From contig JABIYQ010000578.1 in the NCBI GenBank assembly GCA_018702715.1, positions 1 to 6,721 on the forward strand: 6,721 nucleotides of DNA. The letters are read 5' to 3'. Made by a program: the position numbers and the translations under genes. The stretch is from Desulfobacula sp. (lineage in GTDB: Bacteria; Desulfobacterota; Desulfobacteria; Desulfobacterales; Desulfobacteraceae). Below the pieces are notes generated by a model. It had not been told where the DNA came from. It saw nothing but the letters and a program-made list of their open reading frames with translations, and ran no database searches. Positions within the stretch are counted from its first letter, which is position 1; every line of letters begins with the position of its first letter. Below are positions 1-6,296 of the stretch, one piece after another.

Positions 1-1
1 C

Positions 2-604
2 TATTTATCAGTATTGCATAATGACATTACTATTGATGAAATAAATAAAAAAACCATAGATCAATATAAGGACCTTAAAATAGCTACACATTATGGCTGT
101 CACGCCCTTCGTCCTTCTGAAATAATGAAATTTGATGATCCGGTCTCACCCTCACTTTTTGACAATCTTGTAAATGTTACCGGCGCAAAAAGTATTGACT
201 GGCCATCCAAATTGGATTGCTGTGGGGCACCTGTGCTTGGAATTAATGACAATTTATCCTATGACCTTACGCAAAAAAAACTTGTGAATGCTAAAAAAGC
301 AGGTGCGGACTTTATTTGTGTTGCCTGCCCCTGGTGCCATATGCAGTTTGATAAAATTCAGAATCAGATTGCTTCAAAAAGGGATAGTGAATACAGTCTT
401 CCATCCATACTTTATACACAGCTTTTAGGACTTCGTTTGGGAATTGGAAAAGAAGAATTGGGAATTGTCAGCCCAGAAAATCAAGAAAATCAGGATAATG
501 AACTTTTGAAACAAGCTTATTCCAAACTTTTTAATACTGAAGAAAAAAAAGAAAAAAAGAAAAAATCTAAAAAAAAATCGATTAAAAAAAAGGCAATTAA
601 ATAA
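2..604 (+). CDS. hdrB: Heterodisulfide reductase subunit B, 3' part (second CCG domain)
   Basis: This is the C-terminal 200 residues of HdrB, open at the left window edge; the reading frame runs upstream of the TTG at 14, so the true start is outside. HdrB carries the noncubane [4Fe-4S] clusters that reduce the disulfide substrate (CoM-S-S-CoB in methanogens; in sulfate reducers the partner is unproven, DsrC being the usual proposal). The sequence shows one complete CCG motif: Cys at 98-100 (in YGCHALRP), a Cys-Cys pair at 218-223 (DCCGAP), then CxxC at 326-337 (ACPWC), i.e. C-x39-CC-x34-CxxC. The first CCG domain would lie upstream. After the conserved LLGLRLGIG segment there is a polar extension ending in a tail of about 20 residues that is mostly lysine, coded by A-runs; I do not know this as a normal HdrB feature. 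It precedes hdrA by 69 bases; hdrC is expected upstream. Confidence 0.93.
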   Translation, partial: YLSVLHNDITIDEINKKTIDQYKDLKIATHYGCHALRPSEIMKFDDPVSPSLFDNLVNVTGAKSIDWPSKLDCCGAPVLGINDNLSYDLTQKKLVNAKKAGADFICVACPWCHMQFDKIQNQIASKRDSEYSLPSILYTQLLGLRLGIGKEELGIVSPENQENQDNELLKQAYSKLFNTEEKKEKKKKSKKKSIKKKAIK

Positions 605-664
605 GAGTCTTAAAATATTGAATAAAAATTTGTTATAAAAAATATTAAAGTAAGGTTGTTTATA

Positions 665-668
665 GGAG
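665..668 (+). promoter_or_regulatory. Ribosome binding site fixing the hdrA start
   Basis: AGGAG at 664-668 ends five bases before the ATG at 674. It supports that ATG over the in-frame TTG at 656, which has no purine-rich site at a usable distance and would add six residues ahead of the FAD-binding strand. Confidence 0.75.
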
Positions 669-673
669 TAAAA

Positions 674-3600
674 ATGTCACAGAAAAAAATTGGTTCAATA
701 ATGGTTGTCGGAGGCGGAATATCAGGCATGCAGGCAGCACTTGATGCTGCTGATTCCGGGTTTTATGTCTATCTTGTTGAAAAGTCACCTTCCATTGGCG
801 GGATTATGGCTCAATTGGACAAGACATTTCCTACCAATGATTGTGCCATGTGAATTATTTCACCAAAACTGGTCGAGGTCGGCCGGCATATAAATATTGA
901 ACTTCTAACTTTATCTGAAGTGAAAAATATCTCTGGTGAAGCAGGTGATTTTAAAGTGGATATTGTTCAACATCCGCGGTTTGTTGACATGGATAAATGC
1001 ATTGCCTGCGGGCTGTGCGCCGAGAAATGTCCTAAAAAAGTGGATGACGAATATGATGAAGCCCTTGGGAAACGAAAAGCAGCTTTTGTACCATATGCCC
1101 AGGCCGTACCCTTAAAATATTCACTTGACGCAGAAAACTGTATTTACCTGACCCGGGGAAAATGTGGGAATTGTAAAAAAGTATGTCCCACCGATGCAAT
1201 CAATTATGAAGATCAACAAAAAGATATCACCCTGAATGTGGGATCTGTTATTATTTCTTCAGGTTGCAAACCTTATGATCCTTCCGAACATGATGTTTAT
1301 GGATATACCCAGTCTAAAAATATTGTTACAAGTCTTGAGTTTGAACGAATCCTTTCTTCTGCCGGCCCTTATGAAGGCCATTTGGTAAGACCTTCTGATA
1401 AAAAAGAACCTAAAAAAATAGCATGGCTGCAATGTATCGGTTCAAGGGACAACCACCTGGGTTCCAATGGATATTGTTCTTCTGTCTGCTGTACATATGC
1501 AGTAAAAGAGGCCATGCTTGCCAAGGAGCATAGTCATGATCCCTTAGATACCGCTATTTTCTACATGGATATCCGGACTCATGGCAAGGATTATGAACAT
1601 TTTTATAACAGGGGCAAAGACGAATCAGGCATAAGATTTGTTAAATCCAAGATTACCAATATTGTCCCTGATCCTGAATCAGATACACAGATCATTAATT
1701 ACATAGATGAATCCGGAGTTAGACAAAAAGAATCCTTTGATATTGTTGTATTATCCGTTGGCCTGTGTATTGGAAATGAAGCTGTTGAACTTGCAGGCAA
1801 AATGGATATTAATCTTGATCATTATAATTTTGTCACCACCAATAGTTTTGCACCGGTCAAGACATCAAAGCCCGGTATTTTTATCTGCGGTGCTTTTGAA
1901 GCCCCAAAAGATATCCCTTCTTCAGTTATTGAATCCAGTGCTGCTGCCGGTATGGCAGGTATAGACTTAAGGGATTCAAGATGGTCTCTTACACAAACAA
2001 AAGAAATCCCGGAAGAAATCAATGTAACAGGAGAGGCCCCGAGAGTTGGTGTTTTTGTGTGCAGATGCGGGACAAATATTGCCGGTGTAGTTGATGTGCC
2101 TGCTGTTGTTGAAATGGCTAAAAAACTACCCTATGTTGAATTTGCCCAGGAAAATATGTTTTCCTGTTCACAGGATACACAGGATGCCATTTCAAACATT
2201 ATCAAGGAAAAAAAATTAAATAGGGTTGTAATAGCTGCTTGCACACCCAAAACCCATGAGGGTTTGTTCCAGGAAACATTAACTAATGCAGGTATTAATA
2301 AATATCTTTTTGATATGGCCAATATTCGTAACCAATGCTCCTGGATACATGCCAAAGAGACTGAAAAAGCAACGGAAAAGGCAAAAGATCTGGTCAGAAT
2401 GACCACAGCCAAGGTCGCCCTGCATGAATCCTTACCTGAACCCACTCTTGAAATTCACCAATCCGGCCTGGTTATCGGTGGTGGTGTAGCAGGCATTATA
2501 GCAGCAAAGACACTTGCTGATCAAGGATATCACACACATCTTCTGGAAAAGGATGACCGGCTTGGTGGTCAGGCAAACAATCTTTATCAAACATGGCAGG
2601 GTGAAAAAATAAAGACCCATCTTAGTTCAATGGTAAAGTCTGTTGAAGAAAATGAATTGATCGACATCCATTTGAATACTGAAATAACAGAAGTTGATGG
2701 ATTTGTTGGAAACTTTGAAACCCACATAAATAAAAATGGTACTCAAGAAACTCTGAAACACGGTATTACAATTATATCCACTGGTGCTTCAGAACTAAAA
2801 CCCGGGGAGCATCTTTATGGAGATGATGATCGTGTTTTAACAGGGCTTGCTTTGGACCAAAAACTTTTAAATAATGATGAAGACTTAAAGACCACAAACA
2901 CGGCAGTATTTATCCAATGTGTGGGGTCAAGGATTCCTGAACGTCCCTATTGCTCAAAAGTATGCTGTACTCAATCCATCCGAAATGCCTTAAAACTAAA
3001 ATCAATAAATCCAGAAATGAAAGTGTTTATTTTGTATCGCGATATGCGCCCCTTTGGATTAAGGGAAGATCTATATACTGAAGCGCGCACCAAAGGAATA
3101 CAATTTATTAAATTTGATTTTAAAAAAGAACTTGAGGTAAGTTTAAAAGAAGATCATCTGCAGGTACTTTTTTGTGACACCTCCCTAAGAAGGAAAATGA
3201 AGATAACGACTAATTTAATTGTCCTTGCTTCTGCCATTGTACCTGAAAAAAGAAATAAACTTGCTGCTTTGTATAAAGCCACCCAGAATGCTGATGGTTT
3301 TTTCATGGAAGCCCATGCTAAGCTGCGACCTGTTGACTGTGCCACAGATGGTGTATTCATTTGTGGCCTTGCCCATGCCCCCAAACCAATTGATGAATCC
3401 ATATCCCAGGCCCAGGCAGCTGCTACAAGGGCAGTTACACTATTGGCCAAGAAGACAATGAACATGGACGGAACAATTGCATTGGTGGACCAGGAGATTT
3501 GCAGTTCATGCGGTGTCTGTGTATCTATTTGCCCATTTTCTGCTCCATCTTTTGAAAATGAAGGACGGTATGAGGGAAAAGCACAAGTCAACCCTGTTCT

Positions 3601-3796
3601 GTGTAAAGGATGTGGCCTGTGCGTTGGTTCATGCAGATCAGGAGCAATACATCTTAAAGGGTTTGACAACAATCAGATATTTGCCCAGATATTTGCTCAA
3701 ACCGATGAAACTGAAACAAGAGATGATATTCAAATTATAGATGAACCCAAAACAACACCAAAAAAGGAAAAAGATGCAGCCAATGCTGCTGTATAA
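674..3796 (+). CDS. hdrA: Selenocysteine-containing HdrA, long form with two FAD modules
   Basis: Electron-bifurcating flavoprotein subunit of the cytoplasmic Hdr complex, 1040 residues when the in-frame UGA at 851-853 is read as Sec60. The frame upstream (FAD motif GGGISG at 13-18, then NDCAM) continues directly downstream as IISPKLVEVGRH, matching the HdrA signature in which the Sec position is Cys. Order: first thioredoxin-reductase-like FAD module (about 1-450) with an inserted dicluster ferredoxin (Cys109/112/115/119 and 156/164/167/171); a domain like the N-terminal domain of methanogen HdrA (about 456-587; Cys463, 465, 498, 523, 555); second FAD module (GGGVAG at 601-606, about 597-925) without ferredoxin insert or CxxU; C-terminal dicluster ferredoxin (Cys943/946/949/953 and 977/980/983/987); polar tail. 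Both FAD modules repeat QC-(I/V)-GSR and YCS-x-VCC. Methanogen HdrA is about 650 residues, so this is a tandem fusion. The ATG at 674 has GGAG five bases upstream. It receives electrons from MvhD/FlxD encoded next. Confidence 0.93.
869..886 (+). promoter_or_regulatory. SECIS-like hairpin directing Sec60 in hdrA
   Basis: Seven pairs, CTGGTCG / CGGCCGG, enclose the four-base loop AGGT (876-879). Five pairs are Watson-Crick and two are G-U. The stem begins 15 bases after the UGA at 851-853, and the first loop G is 24 bases after it. Bacterial SECIS elements are hairpins inside the coding region just after UGA with G near the loop start; the E. coli fdhF loop also contains AGGU. The stretch uses G/C-ending codons (CTG GTC GAG GTC GGC CGG) inside an AT-rich gene, which fits selection on the RNA fold. 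SelB binding is inferred. Confidence 0.85.
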
Positions 3797-3800
3797 GGAG
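3795..3800 (+). promoter_or_regulatory. Ribosome binding site of mvhD/flxD overlapping the hdrA stop
   Basis: AAGGAG shares two bases with the hdrA TAA (3794-3796) and lies nine bases before the ATG at 3810. The overlap suggests translational coupling, which would help keep the two partner selenoproteins in proportion. A nearer ATG at 3803 reads only four codons before a stop and is not the start. Confidence 0.75.
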
Positions 3801-3809
3801 ATATGATTA

Positions 3810-4232
3810 ATGAGTGAAAACAAAATAAAAATTACCAGTTTCCTTTGTAACTGGTGCAGTTATGGGGCGGCTGATCTTGCCGGTGTCAGCAGGATGCAAT
3901 ATCCTGCAGATATTAGGGTTGTCAGAATTCCCTGCACAGGAAGAATGAGTCCTAAGTTTATTTTGGCAACATTAAGGGAAGGTTCCGACGCTGTCTGGGT
4001 ATCTGGCTGACATCCCGGTGAATGTCATTACCTGGATGGTAATTATTATGCAAGAAGAAAATTTGCGTTAATGGGAAATCTTCTGGAACACATGGGAATT
4101 GAAAAAGACAGGGTCCATTTCTCCTGGATTTCTTCGGCTGAAGCCACAAAATTTGTGGATGTGGTCAAGGAGATTTCAGATAGAGTAAGAGCGCTTGGGC
4201 CAAATAAAAAATTTGTAAAGGACTATAATTAG
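3810..4232 (+). CDS. mvhD: Selenocysteine-containing MvhD/FlxD electron-transfer subunit
   Basis: Small iron-sulfur adaptor that passes electrons from an input module (hydrogenase, formate dehydrogenase or, as here, a Flx module) into HdrA; in methanogens it carries a [2Fe-2S] cluster. Read through the in-frame UGA at 4008-4010 it is 140 residues, the normal family length, with Sec67. The frame before the UGA ends AVWVSG and after it continues HPGECHYLDGNYYARR, together the conserved VxG-C-HPG-x-CHY block with Sec replacing the first Cys. Other conserved parts: FLCNWCSYG (Cys13, Cys16), SRMQYP, IPCTGR (Cys42), Cys72, and a C-terminal WISSAEATKF segment. The gene starts 13 bases after the hdrA stop and ends 14 bases before the next gene. 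A selenocysteine form of this subunit is known in methanococci as VhuD. The name flxD would equally suit the Flx context. No hydrogenase large or small subunit is seen in the window. Confidence 0.93.
4027..4043 (+). promoter_or_regulatory. SECIS-like hairpin directing Sec67 in mvhD/flxD
   Basis: Six Watson-Crick pairs, ATTACC / GGTAAT, enclose the loop TGGAT (4033-4037). The stem begins 16 bases after the UGA at 4008-4010, and the first loop G is 24 bases after it, the same offset as in hdrA. The Tyr codon in the stem is TAC, needed for a C-G pair, while the next two Tyr codons are TAT. Recognition by SelB is inferred. Confidence 0.83.
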
Positions 4233-4246
4233 TAAAGGTAATTTTA

Positions 4247-5194
4247 ATGGATACCTGTATAAAAAAAATAAGAGAGCTTTGTGCTGATCTACTTGAAAAA
4301 GGTGAAGTGGAAAAAGTGATTGGTTTTGCAAAGGGAACCATTCCCATGGCAACATATCCTATTGCCATTCAAAAAAAACAAGATGTGGACAAACTTGTTT
4401 TTAATTCAACATGCGGACTCAACCTTGCCAATTATGCTTCCAAAGAAAAAGGGAAAATAGCCATAATTGCAAAAGGTTGTGATTCAAGGAACATTGTTAC
4501 CCATATTGTTGAAAATCAGATTCAAAGGGACCAAATTTATATTATAGGAGTGCCCTGTTCCGGCATGGTGGACAAATTTAAAATCGCTGAACTTTTTGAA
4601 GACGAGATTATTGAATTTGTAGAATCCGACGGAACCTTGACTGTTTCATCTCCTTTAAAAACACAAACCTTGAAAAAACAAGATTATTTAAAGGGAAATT
4701 GTTTGTATTGCACCCATAAAAATCCAGTACTATATGATGTCCTGGCAAAAGATCCTGGGGAAGAACAAAAACTTGATAACCTTTTTCCCGATGTTGATCA
4801 GATTGAAGCATTGGATATAGATGCCAAATGGCAGCATTTTGAAGATCTTACAAAAAATTGTATCAGGTGTTATGCCTGTAGAAATGCATGTCCTTTGTGT
4901 TATTGCCCCACTTGTTTTGTGGATGAATCTAATCCCCAATGGGTGGGCAAAGGTCAGGATAAGACCGATGTAAATACCTTTCATTTTTTAAGAGCCTTTC
5001 ATTGTGCCGGACGGTGTACAGATTGCGGGGCCTGTGTTGAAGCCTGTCCCATGGGTATCAATGTCAGGGATTTTACAAGAAAGCTGAACAAAGACACTTT
5101 GGACTTCTTTGGTTGGGAAGCCGGCCTTGATGCAACAAAGCGCCCTCCTCTGGATACATATAATCCAGAAGATCCTGATGATTTTATCAAGTAA
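4247..5194 (+). CDS. flxC: FlxC-like dicluster ferredoxin subunit
   Basis: Predicted cytoplasmic electron-relay subunit of 315 residues, between the MvhD/FlxD adaptor and the FlxB-like gene. The N-terminal part has STCGLNLANY (Cys56), AKGCDSRNIV (Cys78) and IGVPCSGMVD (Cys104), a pattern I associate with F420-hydrogenase-beta-like iron-sulfur proteins, then CLYC at 152-155. The C-terminal half holds two ferredoxin-type sites: Cys205/208/211/215, extended by Cys218, 220 and 223, and Cys257/260/263/267, with Cys253 just before. No signal peptide or membrane segment is visible. The ATG follows AAAGG (4234-4238) by eight bases. The FlxC name rests on position in an Hdr-Flx cluster and on similarity of the cluster half to the next gene; the general role is safer than the letter. 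Confidence 0.78.
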   Translation: MDTCIKKIRELCADLLEKGEVEKVIGFAKGTIPMATYPIAIQKKQDVDKLVFNSTCGLNLANYASKEKGKIAIIAKGCDSRNIVTHIVENQIQRDQIYIIGVPCSGMVDKFKIAELFEDEIIEFVESDGTLTVSSPLKTQTLKKQDYLKGNCLYCTHKNPVLYDVLAKDPGEEQKLDNLFPDVDQIEALDIDAKWQHFEDLTKNCIRCYACRNACPLCYCPTCFVDESNPQWVGKGQDKTDVNTFHFLRAFHCAGRCTDCGACVEACPMGINVRDFTRKLNKDTLDFFGWEAGLDATKRPPLDTYNPEDPDDFIK

Positions 5195-5196
5195 AT

Positions 5197-5223
5197 AAAA
5201 GGGGTATATAAAAAGGGTATATA
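5197..5223 (+). repeat. 13-base tandem repeat carrying a doubled ribosome binding site
   Basis: Two adjacent copies of 13 bases, 5197-5209 and 5210-5222, differ at one position (AAAAGGGGTATAT, then AAAAAGGGTATAT). They fill the spacer between the two iron-sulfur genes. The second copy places its GGG (5215-5217) six bases before the ATG at 5224; the first copy has a stronger GGGG but lies about 19 bases away. It looks like a recent local duplication of a Shine-Dalgarno region. Confidence 0.7.
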
Positions 5224-6276
5224 ATGAAATTCATAACAATTGATAAAAAAGACTGGACCAAAGGCATTGATAAATCCAGAGAGACATATCAGCTTTTTGG
5301 CCCTGTTAAAGATAAAAACGGGTGCCTGATCAAAAAACTTGATACAGATGTCCAACCGGACATGGGATATCAAGCGTCTGTCATGTCGACAAAATCAGTT
5401 CTTTTTCCACAGACGGAAAAAATTTTAAATGCAAATTTAAATGAATCGGTTGAAGATCACCATATCATGAAACGCTCACAAACTGATTATTCCCCCCGAG
5501 CGGTTCTGGGTATCAGACCCTATGATGCAAAAGCAATTGCACTTGTGAAACTTAATTTTGATACAAACGAGTTTAAAGATCCCTATTGGTGTGATGCCTA
5601 TGATGCCACAGTTTTTGTGGGGCTTGGCATTACCAAACCAGGGCCTTTTGATTTTTCCACTTCTGTTGGAACCGGACCTTTTTGTGAAGAAGGTCTAGAT
5701 ATCCTTCTTGCTGACCTTGATGACAAATATCTTGCAAAAGTACTCACAAAAAAGGGAGATGCTTATGCAATTGCCTGCGGATTTGATGTTAATGCCGATG
5801 AAAAAGAAAGCCAGGTATTGTTTGATATACTGAGAAAAGAAGCAGAAAAAAATATTGTATCATTTGTGGAGACAGATAAGCTTAAGGAAAAAACTGTTCT
5901 TGAACTTCACGAGGCCCCTTTCTGGGATGATGTGGCATTTTCCTGTATCAATTGCGGAACCTGCACCTATGTCTGTCCCACATGCTGGTGCTTTGATATC
6001 CAGGACGAAACCAAACAAAAACAAGCCACAAGATTCCGAAACTGGGATACCTGCATGTCTCCATTGTTTACCCGCCACGCCACAGGTCATAATCCAAGGG
6101 GAAACAAGATTCAGAGAGTCAGACAAAGATTCATGCATAAGCTCAAATACTTTCTTGATAAATATGATCAGGGTATCATGTGTGTGGGATGCGGAAGATG
6201 TGTAAAAAGCTGTCCTGTCAATATAGACATCCGGGAGGTATGCCTTACTATGAACACTTTTGAGAAGCAAGAATAG
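5224..6276 (+). CDS. flxB: FlxB-like iron-sulfur subunit (sulfhydrogenase beta type)
   Basis: Electron-relay protein of 350 residues resembling the beta subunit of sulfhydrogenases and anaerobic sulfite reductase subunit A (a family with a C-terminal 4Fe-4S dicluster domain). Visible features: an N-terminal region with VLGIRPYDAKAI (about 94-105), comparable to the GxRPCD segment of that family but with Tyr where Cys is common; FVGLGITKPG; VGTGPFCEEGLDI; then Cys241/244/247/251 with extra Cys254 and 256 (CPTCWCFDI); NWDTCMSP (Cys277) and RHATGHNPRG; and a last site Cys320/323/326/330. In the Flx model it carries electrons between the flavoprotein FlxA and the MvhD/FlxD side. It is cytoplasmic by sequence, with no signal peptide. 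It starts 29 bases after the previous stop and ends 20 bases before flxA. Confidence 0.82.
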   Translation: MKFITIDKKDWTKGIDKSRETYQLFGPVKDKNGCLIKKLDTDVQPDMGYQASVMSTKSVLFPQTEKILNANLNESVEDHHIMKRSQTDYSPRAVLGIRPYDAKAIALVKLNFDTNEFKDPYWCDAYDATVFVGLGITKPGPFDFSTSVGTGPFCEEGLDILLADLDDKYLAKVLTKKGDAYAIACGFDVNADEKESQVLFDILRKEAEKNIVSFVETDKLKEKTVLELHEAPFWDDVAFSCINCGTCTYVCPTCWCFDIQDETKQKQATRFRNWDTCMSPLFTRHATGHNPRGNKIQRVRQRFMHKLKYFLDKYDQGIMCVGCGRCVKSCPVNIDIREVCLTMNTFEKQE

Positions 6277-6283
6277 CGAACAC

Positions 6284-6289
6284 AAGGAG
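6284..6289 (+). promoter_or_regulatory. Ribosome binding site of flxA
   Basis: AAGGAG sits seven bases before the ATG at 6297, inside the 20-base spacer after the flxB-like stop. It decides the start, since the earlier ATGs in the area belong to other frames. Confidence 0.75.
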
Positions 6290-6296
6290 TACAGAC

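Noticed and set aside
14..16. TTG at 14 as the hdrB start
   Set aside because: The frame is open to the window edge, and HdrB needs a first CCG domain that must lie upstream.
614..646. Terminator or hairpin in the hdrB-hdrA spacer (AATATT at 614-619 and 641-646)
   Set aside because: The possible stem is only A-T pairs with a 21-base loop and no G-C core; in an AT-rich spacer this is expected by chance. I also saw no convincing -35/-10 pair here.
656..673. TTG at 656 as the hdrA start
   Set aside because: It lacks a suitable ribosome binding site, and the AGGAG at 664-668 lies downstream of it, properly placed for the ATG at 674.
851..853. UGA as a sequencing error or pseudogene mutation
   Set aside because: A similar UGA at a Cys position occurs in the adjacent partner gene, and both are followed by good hairpins at the same distance. 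Neither gene shows other damage.
3154..3672. 172-residue open frame on the minus strand
   Set aside because: It lies antisense inside the C-terminal part of hdrA, has no recognisable domain, and mirrors the codon pattern of the real gene.
3674..3697. 12-base tandem repeat coding QIFA-QIFA near the HdrA C-terminus
   Set aside because: A QI-x-AQI pattern is, as I recall, common near the end of HdrA proteins, so it is probably ordinary protein sequence rather than a recent duplication.
920..3796. Separate 958-residue HdrA gene starting at GTG 920
   Set aside because: There is no ribosome binding site before 920, the start falls inside a conserved HdrA segment, and the same frame continues upstream through the UGA with the FAD-binding motif.
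3810..4232. MvhD as evidence of a nearby NiFe hydrogenase
   Set aside because: No large or small hydrogenase subunit is in the window, and the neighbours are Flx-type. MvhD homologues act as adaptors for several input modules.
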